A stretch of DNA of 64,000 nt from Azospirillum brasilense (GTDB lineage: Bacteria; Pseudomonadota; Alphaproteobacteria; Azospirillales; Azospirillaceae): positions 463,260 to 527,259 of the forward strand of contig NZ_VITH01000003.1 of NCBI RefSeq assembly GCF_007827815.1, written 5' to 3'. Below the pieces are notes generated by a model. It was not told the origin of the DNA. It worked only from the letters and a program-made list of their open reading frames with translations, and made no database searches. Each line of letters starts with the position of its first letter. The first letter of the stretch is position 1. The translations under genes and the position numbers were made by a program. Below are positions 1-7,487 of the stretch, piece after piece.

Positions 1-925
1 GGTGAATGACGGGGATGTCGGGGCGCATCACCTCCAGCACCGGCGTGTCCGGGCCGCGGTCGCGCAGGGCGCGGATCAGGTCGTCGCGGGTCAGCACGCC
101 GCGCAGCGTCCCGGCCCCGTCCACAACGGGAAACTCGTGCTGGGTCGTGCGGATCAGGCATTGCACGGCGTCCTCCAACACGCCGGAGGGCGGCAGTGTC
201 TCGAAACGGGTGACCATGGCGTCGGACACCACCACGCCGTGGGTGATCTCGCGCATCTGCACCGCGTGGGCTTCGGACGAGGCGCCCAGATAGACGAACA
301 GCGCGATGAACAGCAGCATCGGGTTGCCGAACAGCCCGAGCAGCCCCAGCCCGATGGCCACCGCCTGCCCGACCGAGGCCGCCACCTGGGTGCCTCGGAC
401 ATAGCCCATGCGGCTCGCCAGGACCGCCCTCAGCACACGCCCGCCGTCCATGGGGAAGGCCGGGATCAGGTTGAACAGGGCCAGGAACAGGTTGACCACG
501 GCCAGCCGGGACAGCACGTCGATCCCGGCGTTCTGCACCTCCGCCGCCCCCGCCGGCACGAAGCCGCCGAGCGCCGCGTAGAGCAGCGCCGCGATCACCA
601 GATTGACCGCCGGGCCGGCCAGGGCCACCACCAGCTCCTGCGACGGCTTTTCCGGCAGACGCTCCAGACGGGCCACCCCGCCGATGGGCAGCAGCGTGAT
701 GTCCGGCGTGCGGACGCCGTAGCGCCGGGCGGCGAAGACGTGTCCGAACTCGTGCAGCAGGACGCAGAGGAACAGCAGCGAGAGGAAAACCACCCCCTCC
801 AGCGCCGCCGGCCAGCCGCCCTGGGCGTGGTAGGCGGCGCCGATCCACAATAGGAACAGGAAGAAGGTGATGTGGATGCGGATCACCGTGCCCTTCACGG
901 TGCCGATGGGGATCGACCAGCTCAT
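1..925 (-). CDS. Site-2 protease family zinc metalloprotease (peptidase M50) with CBS domain, truncated by window edge
   Basis: Intramembrane protease of the M50/SpoIVFB type. Read on the minus strand from the ATG at 925, the product begins MSWSIPIGTVKG and stays open to the window edge, so the C-terminus is missing. The zinc motif HEFGH lies at residues 58-62 inside a hydrophobic segment. The second metal-ligand motif FPMDGGR lies near residue 160 (Asp160). Several membrane segments surround both. After about residue 220 the sequence becomes soluble and CBS-like (VSDAMVTRFETLPPSG). The pairing of a protease core with C-terminal CBS domains is typical of SpoIVFB-like group III site-2 proteases. 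The substrate is unknown and the neighbours give no clue. Confidence 0.9.
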   Translation of the reverse strand, partial: MSWSIPIGTVKGTVIRIHITFFLFLLWIGAAYHAQGGWPAALEGVVFLSLLFLCVLLHEFGHVFAARRYGVRTPDITLLPIGGVARLERLPEKPSQELVVALAGPAVNLVIAALLYAALGGFVPAGAAEVQNAGIDVLSRLAVVNLFLALFNLIPAFPMDGGRVLRAVLASRMGYVRGTQVAASVGQAVAIGLGLLGLFGNPMLLFIALFVYLGASSEAHAVQMREITHGVVVSDAMVTRFETLPPSGVLEDAVQCLIRTTQHEFPVVDGAGTLRGVLTRDDLIRALRDRGPDTPVLEVMRPDIPVIH

Positions 926-1010
926 CCCGACCTCGCCTCGCGCTGTGACCGTTGTTCGACAGACTCCTTATGTGGTGTCGCGCGGCGTGCGGCGTCATGG
1001 TCCTGCTAGA

Positions 1011-1039
1011 CGGAGGGCTGGGGCCGGCCCAGCCCTCCG
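1011..1039 (-). terminator. Perfect 12-bp hairpin 3' of the RTX gene
   Basis: Arms CGGAGGGCTGGG (1011-1022) and CCCAGCCCTCCG (1028-1039) are exact inverted repeats with a 5-nt loop. The hairpin lies 6 bp beyond the stop of the minus-strand RTX gene. No T-run follows on the minus strand, so it may be a stabilising or Rho-assisted 3' end rather than a classic intrinsic terminator. Confidence 0.5.
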
Positions 1040-1045
1040 ACGGCC

Positions 1046-1750
1046 TTACAGGCCCCAGACGACGTCGTTGAACCAGTAATCCGTGCCGCTGAGGTTCAGA
1101 TACTCGATCCGGCCGGTGCCGGCGGCGCTGCCGTTCCAGAAGTCGTCGATGATGATGTACTCGCTGATGGTGCCATCGGCGGCGTCGGCCTTGGTGAAGA
1201 ACAGAAGGTCGTTGGAATCGCCGCCGAAGGTGCTGGCCCGGTAGTATTCGAGCTGGTTGGGCGCCGTGGGGCCGTTCATGCGGAGCCGGTCGTAATCCCC
1301 GTGCGAATCCGAAATGAGATCGATGCCGTCGGAATTGCAGGTGTAGAGGTAGTTGTCGCTGTCGTAGCCGCCGTAGAGGACATCGTTGCCGGCCCCACCC
1401 GCCAGAACGTCCAGGCCGACATCCGACCCGTAATCCCCGAACAGCGTGTCGTTGCCGGCCCCGCCGTACAGCGTGTCGTTGTTGTTCCCGCCGTAGAGGA
1501 AGTCGTTCCCTGCCTCGCCGCTCAGCAGATCGTTGTTGTCGTTGCCGTACAGCGTGTCGGCCCCATTGCCGCCGTACAGGCTGTCGTTTCCGAAGCTGCC
1601 GTACAGCGTGTCGTTGCCGTCGCCACCATCAATATAGTCGGCGTCGGTGTTTCCGAGGATGTCGTCGTTTCCCCCCTGTCCGAACAGCATGTTCGGGCCC
1701 GAAGGAGCGTCATAAATATCGTTTCCGGACGTTCCGTACCAGGTCGTCAT
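1046..1750 (-). CDS. Small RTX (hemolysin-type calcium-binding repeat) protein
   Basis: A 234-aa acidic Gly/Asp/Asn-rich protein. Residues ~20-132 are about ten nonapeptide repeats of the GGxGxDxLx kind (for example GGAGNDTLFGD), which fold into a calcium-filled beta-roll in RTX proteins. Residues ~140-234 resemble the C-terminal region following RTX repeats (YIIIDDFW, IEYLNLSGTDYW). The ATG at 1750 is preferred because GGAG lies 9 nt upstream. An ATG 23 codons earlier (1819) is also open but adds a stretch with no RTX character. There is no N-terminal signal peptide; proteins of this family leave by type I secretion through a C-terminal signal. No ABC/MFP/TolC secretion genes lie nearby, so an exporter would act in trans. 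No enzymatic domain is visible. Confidence 0.85.
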   Translation of the reverse strand: MTTWYGTSGNDIYDAPSGPNMLFGQGGNDDILGNTDADYIDGGDGNDTLYGSFGNDSLYGGNGADTLYGNDNNDLLSGEAGNDFLYGGNNNDTLYGGAGNDTLFGDYGSDVGLDVLAGGAGNDVLYGGYDSDNYLYTCNSDGIDLISDSHGDYDRLRMNGPTAPNQLEYYRASTFGGDSNDLLFFTKADAADGTISEYIIIDDFWNGSAAGTGRIEYLNLSGTDYWFNDVVWGL

Positions 1751-1898
1751 CGTAAGTTTCTCCAAATCATTGGCCGTATACGGCGTATCTTTTTCGCCAT
1801 CAGCGTGAATTGAAGTCAATTGAACGAATTTTGAAACTGGTTACTCTTGTATAAGTTAGATATCGAATGCATTCATCGGAATGCAAATTGGCAATATG

Positions 1899-1918
1899 TC
1901 AACGATGCAAGTCGTTGA
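1899..1918. promoter_or_regulatory. Inverted repeat TCAACGA-N6-TCGTTGA upstream of the RTX gene
   Basis: Exact 7-bp arms (1899-1905 and 1912-1918) with a 6-nt spacer, extendable by several more pairs if G-T is allowed. The octamer ATATGTCA also occurs twice, on each side of the centre. The symmetry and AT-rich setting suggest a regulator-binding site for the RTX gene that starts about 150 bp away. The protein that binds is unknown. Confidence 0.35.
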
Positions 1919-1939
1919 TATGTCATGCGTGAAGCGCGA

Positions 1940-1955
1940 TTAGTTATCTAACTAA
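1940..1955. promoter_or_regulatory. Inverted repeat TTAGTTA-TC-TAACTAA
   Basis: A near-perfect 16-bp palindrome with 7-bp arms and a 2-bp centre, only 21 bp from the inverted repeat at 1899. It sits at the edge where base composition returns to GC-rich. It is a candidate second operator for the RTX promoter, but no cognate regulator is encoded next to it. Confidence 0.35.
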
Positions 1956-2247
1956 TGGAGAGCGTCAATTTGACGCGTCTGTCTGGCGCCTTTGTTTCTG
2001 ATGATGGGGATTGTTTTTGCGCACCGGACGAATCCGTTTGCGGCGGAGATCCCGCAACGAACGCCTGGGAATCGCACAGCCAACCGCGAGGCCGCCGGCG
2101 CGGTGGGTCGCGAAGGGCGCTCAGGTCATCGCGCAAGCCTCCGGCTCGTGCCGCGGCCTTCCATATCGTCGAGCGTAAAGCCCGGCGCATCAGGCGTTGC
2201 GCTCGACGGTTTTCACGGCACGGGCGCCGCCGGCGCTCGATCCGAGG

Positions 2248-4656
2248 CTACACCGCCTTCAAATGGCGGACCGGGCGGCCGGGGGAGAGGGCTTCCGCAG
2301 CGCGGACGATGGCCTGGGCGTCGATGCCGTGATGGCGGTAGAGGTCGGCGATGGTGCCGGTCTGCCCGAAATGCTCGACCCCCAGCGCCCGCGTGCGGTG
2401 GCCGTGGACCGAGCCGAGCCAGCCCAGCCCCGCCGGATGCCCATCCTGCACCGTCACCAGCGCGCAATGGGGCGGCACGCCCTCCAGCAGCCGTTCGACG
2501 TGGGAACGCGCGTGGGGCTTGCCGCGCTCGCGCGCCCGCTGCGCGGCGCTCCAGCCGGCGTGCAGCCGGTCGGCGGAGGTGACGGCCAGCAGCCCGACGT
2601 CGCGGCGGTCCTCGCCGAGCATGCCCACCGCCTCGATGGCCTCCGGCGCCACCACGCCGCTGTAGGCGACCACCACCTGGGCGTTCGGGCCGGGGCGGCG
2701 CAGCCAGTAGGCGCCCTGGACGATGCCGCTCTCCAGCTCCGCGTCCATCGTCCGGACCGGCTGCTCCAGCACGCGGGAGGACAGGCGCAGATAGACCGAT
2801 CCGCCGGTCTCGTCGCGCAGCCAGTTCCGCTCGTCCGGCTCTCCCTCGCCCTCCCGCTGCATGTAGTCGAAGGCCCAGCGCATGGTGACGGCCAGCTCGT
2901 CGGCGAAGGCCGGCTCGAAGCAGGCCAGCCCGTCCTGAGCCATGCCGACCAGCGGCGTGGCGATGGACTGGTGCGCCCCGCCTTCCGGGGCCAGCGACAC
3001 GCCGGACGGGGTCGCCACCAGCAGGAATCGCGCGTCCTGGTAGCAGGCGTAGTTCATCTGGTCCGCCGCCCGCATGACGAAGGGGTCGTAGACGGTGCCG
3101 ATGGGCAGCAGCCGCTCTCCGAACAGGGAATGGGACAGGCCCAGCGCCGACAGCAGGATGAACAGGTTGGATTCGGCGATGCCCAGCTCGAAATGCTGGC
3201 CATCGGGGGAGAAGTCCCAGGTGTAGGTGGAGGGGATGCGCTCCTTCTTGAACAGGTCGGCCAGCGCGCTCTTGGCGAACAGGCCGCGGCGGTTCACCCA
3301 GGCGCCGAGGTTGGTGGAGACCGTCACGTCCGGCGCGGTCGTCACGATGCGCTCCGCCAGCTCCGTCTTCTCCCGCCCCAGCTCGTTCAGGATCAGGCCG
3401 AAGGCCGCCTGGGTGGACAGCGCCTTTTGCGCCGGAGCGGCCAGGGCCGCGGGCACCGGCACCGCCGCGGCACCATGGCGCCGCCGTCCCTTGGCCGCGA
3501 AAGGCACGCGTTTCAGGAAGCCGTCCAGCTCGGATTCCGGCAGGTTCAGCCCTTCGAAGCGGTCCCACTCATGGCCCGGACGGACGGCGTTGGCGGCGCG
3601 GAACGCCTCCATCTGCGCCGGGGTCATCAGACCGGAATGGTTGTCCTTGTGGCCGGCCAGCGGCAGGCCTGCGCCCTTGATGGTGTAGGCGATGAAGCAG
3701 ACCGGCCGGTCGTGCGTGCGCGCCTGGGCGAAGGCGTCGAGCAGCGAAGGCAGGTCGTGGCCGCCGAGATTGCCCATCAGAAGGGCCAGCTCCTCGTCGG
3801 TGCGGCGCTCGATCAGCCGGGTCACCGGTCCCTGGTCGCCCAGATCGTCGAGCAGCCGCTTCCGCCAAGCCGCCCCGCCCTGGTAGGTCAGCGCGGAATA
3901 GAGCTGGTTCGGGCACTGGTCGATCCAGGCGCGCAGGCGCTGGCCGCCCTCCTCTTGGAAGGCCGCCTGCATCAGGGCGCCGTATTTCAGGATCACCACG
4001 TCCCAACCGAAGGCGCGGAAGATGTTCTCCAGCCGCTCCCACAGCCCCTCGCGGATCACCGCGTCCAGGCTCTGGCGGTTGTAGTCGACGATCCACCAGG
4101 TGTTGCGCAGCCCGTGCTTCCAACCTTCCTGAAGCGCCTCGAAGATGTTGCCCTCGTCCATCTCGGCGTCGCCGACCAGCGACACCATGCGCCCCTCCGG
4201 CCGATCCTTCGCCCAGCCCTTGGCCTTCACGTAATCTTGGACCAGCGAGGCGAAGAGGGTCTGCGCCACCCCCAGCCCGACCGAGCCGGTGGAGAAATCC
4301 ACGTCGTCCACGTCCTTGGTCCGCGACGGGTAGGACTGGGCGCCCTTGAAACCGCGGAAATTCTCCAGATTCGCGCGCGTCTGGTTGCCCAGCAGATACT
4401 GGATGGCGTGGAAGATCGGGCTGGCGTGCGGCTTCACCGCCACCCGGTCCTCCGGGCGCAGGGCCTGGAAGTAGAGCGCCGTCATGATCGTCGCCAGCGA
4501 GGCCGAGGACGCCTGATGACCACCGATCTTCAGCCCGTCCTGGTTGGGGCGGACGTGGTTGGCGTTGTGGATCGTCCAGGACGCGAGCCAGAGAACCTTG
4601 CGCTCCAGCTCGCGCAGGCGGGCGAGGTCGGCGTGGTTCGGAACGGTCGCGTCCAT
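2248..4656 (-). CDS. Homodimeric pyruvate dehydrogenase E1-like / transketolase family enzyme (MdeB type)
   Basis: An 802-aa thiamine diphosphate enzyme related to AceE, the homodimeric E1 component that decarboxylates 2-oxo acids. The ThDP-binding motif runs from GDAEMDEGN at residue 162 to the Asn in DYNRQ at 193. The N-terminal half carries GGHQASSAS and the HFELGIAESN segment of the pyrimidine domain follows in the second half. AceE proteins are usually near 890 aa, so this is a shorter paralogue. No E2 or E3 genes lie beside it. Its divergent partner is an Lrp-type regulator. The same pairing is known for mdeB-mdeR of pseudomonads, where MdeB handles 2-oxobutyrate from methionine. The 2-oxobutyrate role here is inference; a methionine gamma-lyase gene is not in the window. 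Confidence 0.85.
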   Translation of the reverse strand: MDATVPNHADLARLRELERKVLWLASWTIHNANHVRPNQDGLKIGGHQASSASLATIMTALYFQALRPEDRVAVKPHASPIFHAIQYLLGNQTRANLENFRGFKGAQSYPSRTKDVDDVDFSTGSVGLGVAQTLFASLVQDYVKAKGWAKDRPEGRMVSLVGDAEMDEGNIFEALQEGWKHGLRNTWWIVDYNRQSLDAVIREGLWERLENIFRAFGWDVVILKYGALMQAAFQEEGGQRLRAWIDQCPNQLYSALTYQGGAAWRKRLLDDLGDQGPVTRLIERRTDEELALLMGNLGGHDLPSLLDAFAQARTHDRPVCFIAYTIKGAGLPLAGHKDNHSGLMTPAQMEAFRAANAVRPGHEWDRFEGLNLPESELDGFLKRVPFAAKGRRRHGAAAVPVPAALAAPAQKALSTQAAFGLILNELGREKTELAERIVTTAPDVTVSTNLGAWVNRRGLFAKSALADLFKKERIPSTYTWDFSPDGQHFELGIAESNLFILLSALGLSHSLFGERLLPIGTVYDPFVMRAADQMNYACYQDARFLLVATPSGVSLAPEGGAHQSIATPLVGMAQDGLACFEPAFADELAVTMRWAFDYMQREGEGEPDERNWLRDETGGSVYLRLSSRVLEQPVRTMDAELESGIVQGAYWLRRPGPNAQVVVAYSGVVAPEAIEAVGMLGEDRRDVGLLAVTSADRLHAGWSAAQRARERGKPHARSHVERLLEGVPPHCALVTVQDGHPAGLGWLGSVHGHRTRALGVEHFGQTGTIADLYRHHGIDAQAIVRAAEALSPGRPVRHLKAV

Positions 4657-4796
4657 GTTGGTGCCTCTCTTGACGGAACGGCGGTCGATGATTGGTGGAG
4701 CCTATCATTTGTGCCGCGGCAGGCGTTTGCAAAGTGGCGCAGCAAAGCCGCCCGGTTTAGCATTGGATTGCGCGAATCCCGCTTGGGCAGCAGAAA

Positions 4797-5279
4797 ATGC
4801 CAAAAATCAAACTCGACCGCATCGACCGGAAGATACTGGCCCTGCTCCAGCAGGACGGGCGGATGCCCAACAACGAGGTGGCGGAGCGCGTCGGCCTGTC
4901 GCCGTCCCCCTGCCTGCGCCGGGTCAAGGCGCTGGAGGAATCGGGCGTCATCACCCGCCACGTCGCGCTGGTCGACCCCGCCGCGGTCGATCTGCCGGTG
5001 AACGTCTTCGTCAGCGTCAGCCTGGAACGGCAGGTGGAGGAGCGGATCGATGCCTTCGAGGCCGCCGTGATGGCGCTGCCGGAGGTGATGGAATGCTATC
5101 TGATGACCGGCGACGCCGATTATCTGCTGCGCGTTGTGGTCCCCGATCTCGCCAGCTACGAGCGCTTTCTGAAGGAGCACCTGACGCGAATTTCCGGGGT
5201 CGCCAACATTCGCTCCAGCTTCGCGCTGAAGCAGGTGCGCTACCGCACGGCGCTGCCGCTGGGGCATCTGGTGGAGTGA
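4797..5279 (+). CDS. Lrp/AsnC family transcriptional regulator
   Basis: A 160-aa one-domain-pair regulator. Residues ~5-60 form the AsnC-type helix-turn-helix ([20 protein letters not shown], then [15 protein letters not shown]). The rest is the RAM ligand-binding domain, with the conserved stretch [17 protein letters not shown] and a C-terminal tail RTALPLGH seen in many Lrp relatives. It diverges from the E1-like gene with 140 bp between the start codons. This arrangement implies control of that neighbour in response to an amino acid, possibly methionine if the MdeR analogy holds. The spacer contains TTTGC and GCAAA arms around 4730-4750, which could be part of its site. Confidence 0.92.
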   Translation: MPKIKLDRIDRKILALLQQDGRMPNNEVAERVGLSPSPCLRRVKALEESGVITRHVALVDPAAVDLPVNVFVSVSLERQVEERIDAFEAAVMALPEVMECYLMTGDADYLLRVVVPDLASYERFLKEHLTRISGVANIRSSFALKQVRYRTALPLGHLVE

Positions 5280-5323
5280 ACAGGACGGCGATGGTTCGAT
5301 AGAAGTCTAAGTATTCGTATCAA

Positions 5324-5341
5324 GGATATCAGTTGGATATC
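5324..5341. promoter_or_regulatory. Tandem GGATATC repeats, 11-bp period
   Basis: GGATATC occurs at 5324-5330 and again at 5335-5341. This is exactly one helical turn apart, in the AT-rich stretch that precedes the hypothetical gene beginning near 5427. Such phased direct repeats are typical of activator sites. No partner is identifiable. Confidence 0.3.
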
Positions 5342-5426
5342 TAATCTATATTCTATTTTGTTGAACAATCGCATGAGTGATTTTATCATTCCCTTGATTT
5401 CCGACGTGCGGCTTGACGGGGACAGG

Positions 5427-6101
5427 ATGTCAAACATTACCTTGAGCGGGGCGACCCCGTCTGCGTCGGCGTATTCGGCGATGCCCTCCAAGCCGCCGGT
5501 GGGTCGGACCAAGGAGGACGACGCCAGCAACGGCGGCGGGAAGGCCGACCATGTGGCTCTGAGCCCGTTGGCATCGGCTTTGAAGGGTGACGCGCTTTCG
5601 CTGTTCGGCAAGTTGTCGACAGACGACCGAAGCGCACTTGGTCTCTTCGTTTCGTCCGGCCGGATGTCGGCCGACGAAATGAACGATGCGCTTTCGGGGA
5701 AACTGAAGGAATCGCGCAGCCAGACCTTTTGGAAGAGCGCCGTCGAAGCCGGTGTCGGACAGGAAACCGAAAGGCAGAAAAAGATCAGAACGCTTTCGGA
5801 AAGCATCGAAGCACGGCTGTCCGCCATCGATAAAACAGCAAGTTCGGGGATGCGCCTGGACCAGGCGGTCGCGATCTCGAACGAGATGCGGGGCGCGATG
5901 CGGGAACGCAGCTCGCTGATGAGTCAAGCGGACGAAGGCGCGACCACCGTGAAGTTGACGGCGGAATTCGCCTTGAACAAGTTGGCGCGGACGGATTCGG
6001 AACGTGCGGCGGGGGACAAGCTCAGCGCTCTGGGCTTCAAGTCCGAAAGCTTCGATCAGCTGTTGAAGGACACGGCGGAAAAGGACATCGCGTCCATGTG
6101 A
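5427..6101 (+). CDS. Hypothetical protein, Ser/Ala/Lys-rich, alpha-helical
   Basis: A 224-aa product beginning MSNITLSGATPSASAYS. I do not recognise the family. The first ~50 residues are low-complexity (Ser, Pro, Gly, Lys). The remainder is predicted helical and contains the ordered segment FGKLSTDDRSALGLFVSSG and a long charged stretch rich in Glu, Arg and Ala. There is no signal peptide and no membrane segment. The in-frame starts at 5358 (TTG) and 5373 (ATG) are also possible. ATG 5427 is chosen because a G-rich stretch precedes it and because the upstream codons are AT-rich and unlike the rest. Codon use from 5427 on is typical of the genome, so I consider it a real orphan gene. Confidence 0.6.
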   Translation: MSNITLSGATPSASAYSAMPSKPPVGRTKEDDASNGGGKADHVALSPLASALKGDALSLFGKLSTDDRSALGLFVSSGRMSADEMNDALSGKLKESRSQTFWKSAVEAGVGQETERQKKIRTLSESIEARLSAIDKTASSGMRLDQAVAISNEMRGAMRERSSLMSQADEGATTVKLTAEFALNKLARTDSERAAGDKLSALGFKSESFDQLLKDTAEKDIASM

Positions 6102-6310
6102 GCGTGTGTGCGCTGTGACAACCGCGGTCCGCCGACCGTAATCCCGCTTTCAACACGTTCAACATCCCATCGTCCGGACCGCTCATGACGTTCGCGATGG
6201 AAGACCTGCGCCGCTTTTTGCCATAAAGAGTATTGGAACAGGGGCGCGCGGCGAATCCTCCCGCGGACAGGCCCCGACCGACAGGCGAAGGCAAGGGGAA
6301 GCAGGACGGG

Positions 6311-7204
6311 ATGATGGACTGGGACAAGTTGCGGGTGTTCCACGCTGTGGCCGAGGCCGGCAGCTTCACCCACGCGGGCGAGGCCCTCAACCTCAGCCAA
6401 TCGGCGGTCAGCCGGCAGATCAGCGCGCTGGAGGACAGCCTCGGCGTTCCGCTGTTCCACCGGCACGCCCGCGGCCTGATCCTGACCGAGCAGGGCGAGT
6501 TGTTGAATCACGCCGCGCGCGACATTTTCGCGAAGCTGTCGATGACCCAGGCGATGCTGAGCGAGAGCAAGGACGCCGCCAAGGGGCCGCTGAAGGTGAC
6601 GGCCACGGCCGCCTTCGGCTCGACTTGGCTGACCCCGCGCATCGGGGAATTCCTGGCGCTCTACCCGGAGATCCAACTCACCCTGATGATCACCGACACG
6701 GAGCTGGATCTGGGCATGCGCGAGGCCGACGTGGCGATTCGCGTCAGCCCGCCGCGCCAGCCGGACCTGATCCAGCGGCATCTGATGACCTTCCGTTCCC
6801 ACCTCTACGCGCACCGCCGGTACCTGGACCGCAAGGGGGAGCCGCAGACGGTGGCCGATCTGGCCTCCCATGATTTGGTGACCTATCCGCAGGAGTTGCG
6901 CGCTCCCTTCGCCAACACGCACTGGCTTCGCGATCTGGTGACCGATCCGGTCGCCCGCGACCGGACCGTCCTTCAGGTCAACAACCTTTACGCGATTTTC
7001 CGCGCGGTGGAGAGCGGGCTGGGCGTCGGCGCTCTGCCCGATTATCTGGTGGCCGGGCTGGGCGACATTGTGCGGGTGCTGCCGGACCAGTCCGGGTCGA
7101 AGGTGGACGCCTTCTTCGTCTATCCGGAGGAGTTGCGCCATTCCAAGCGCATCGCGGTCTTCCGCGACTTCCTGGTCAGGAAAGTGGCGGAAAGCCAATT
7201 CTAA
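6311..7204 (+). CDS. LysR family transcriptional regulator
   Basis: A 297-aa regulator. Residues 5-63 form the winged HTH (LRVFHAVAEAGSFTHAGEAL, LSQSAVSRQISALEDSLGVP). The C-terminal part is a LysR substrate-binding domain with the TATAAFGSTWLTPRIGEFLA entry segment and GLGVGALPDYLV near the end. The start is the first of two adjacent ATGs, preceded by a GGGAAG stretch. It stands alone: the hypothetical gene upstream ends 209 bp away and a strong terminator follows. The target is unknown. The closest candidates are itself or the transporter gene downstream. Confidence 0.93.
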   Translation: MMDWDKLRVFHAVAEAGSFTHAGEALNLSQSAVSRQISALEDSLGVPLFHRHARGLILTEQGELLNHAARDIFAKLSMTQAMLSESKDAAKGPLKVTATAAFGSTWLTPRIGEFLALYPEIQLTLMITDTELDLGMREADVAIRVSPPRQPDLIQRHLMTFRSHLYAHRRYLDRKGEPQTVADLASHDLVTYPQELRAPFANTHWLRDLVTDPVARDRTVLQVNNLYAIFRAVESGLGVGALPDYLVAGLGDIVRVLPDQSGSKVDAFFVYPEELRHSKRIAVFRDFLVRKVAESQF

Positions 7205-7230
7205 TTCCCGGTCAACGGGTTGGTGGACAG

Positions 7231-7268
7231 GGGCGCGGTGCCGGAAAGGGCCGCGCCCTTTGCTTTTT
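7231..7268 (+). terminator. Intrinsic terminator of the LysR gene
   Basis: Arms GGGCGCGG (7231-7238) and CCGCGCCC (7251-7258) are followed by TTTGCTTTTTC on the plus strand. It lies 27 bp after the LysR stop codon. Confidence 0.8.
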
Positions 7269-7338
7269 CTGCCGTTTGGCATGCGACATAGTGTCGGGCG
7301 TAGCGCGCTGCCCGAGTTAGCGCTTGCGCGTTAAACTG

Positions 7339-7352
7339 ATATATTAATATAT
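7339..7352. promoter_or_regulatory. Perfect palindrome ATATATTAATATAT, probable GntR operator over a promoter
   Basis: A 14-bp perfect palindrome flanked by CTG on the left and GCCG on the right. The same flanks surround the palindrome at 13076. A plausible promoter (TTGCGC at 7324, 17-bp spacer, ATATAT at 7347) would be covered by it. A second perfect palindrome, CCGCATATGCGG, follows at 7354-7365. It lies upstream of the ExuT-like carrier and resembles a site upstream of the TRAP operon, so the FCD-GntR protein encoded between them is the likely ligand. Confidence 0.5.
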
Positions 7353-7487
7353 GCCGCATATGCGGAGCCCACCGCGTGTCTGTGCTCAAGCCCTGGGCCC
7401 CATCCGAAAAATTGCAATCGCCAGGAACTTCCCGGAAGGGAAAGGCGTGCGCCCATGCCTGCCGATGAACAGGCAAGTGAGGAAGTC

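Larger units (their letters stand above)
1751..2247. other. 497-bp gene-free region, AT-rich beside the RTX gene
   Basis: The part from ~1790 to 1960 is markedly AT-rich against a GC-rich background and probably holds the RTX promoter and control sites, including the two inverted repeats annotated separately. The part from 1960 to 2247 is GC-rich. Frames are open there on both strands, but I see no Shine-Dalgarno, family similarity or domain. CGTCGAGCG (2167-2175) and CGCTCGACG (2200-2208) form a 9-bp inverted repeat beyond the 3' end of the E1-like gene. Confidence 0.5.

Noticed and set aside
1360..1660. Short tandem repeats that might be read as a CRISPR or minisatellite
   Set aside because: The ~27-bp periodicity is the codon-level repeat of RTX nonapeptides. 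Repeats are imperfect and in frame, with no spacers.
1955..2332. Short open frames on both strands in the gap between the RTX and E1-like genes
   Set aside because: No ribosome site, no family similarity and arginine-rich low-complexity translations. The longest ones run into the E1-like gene.
2197..5001. A 934-codon open frame on the plus strand opposite the E1-like gene
   Set aside because: High-GC coding on the minus strand leaves long stop-free antisense frames. The translation is Gln/Arg/Gly/Val-rich with no domain, whereas the minus strand encodes a full E1 enzyme.
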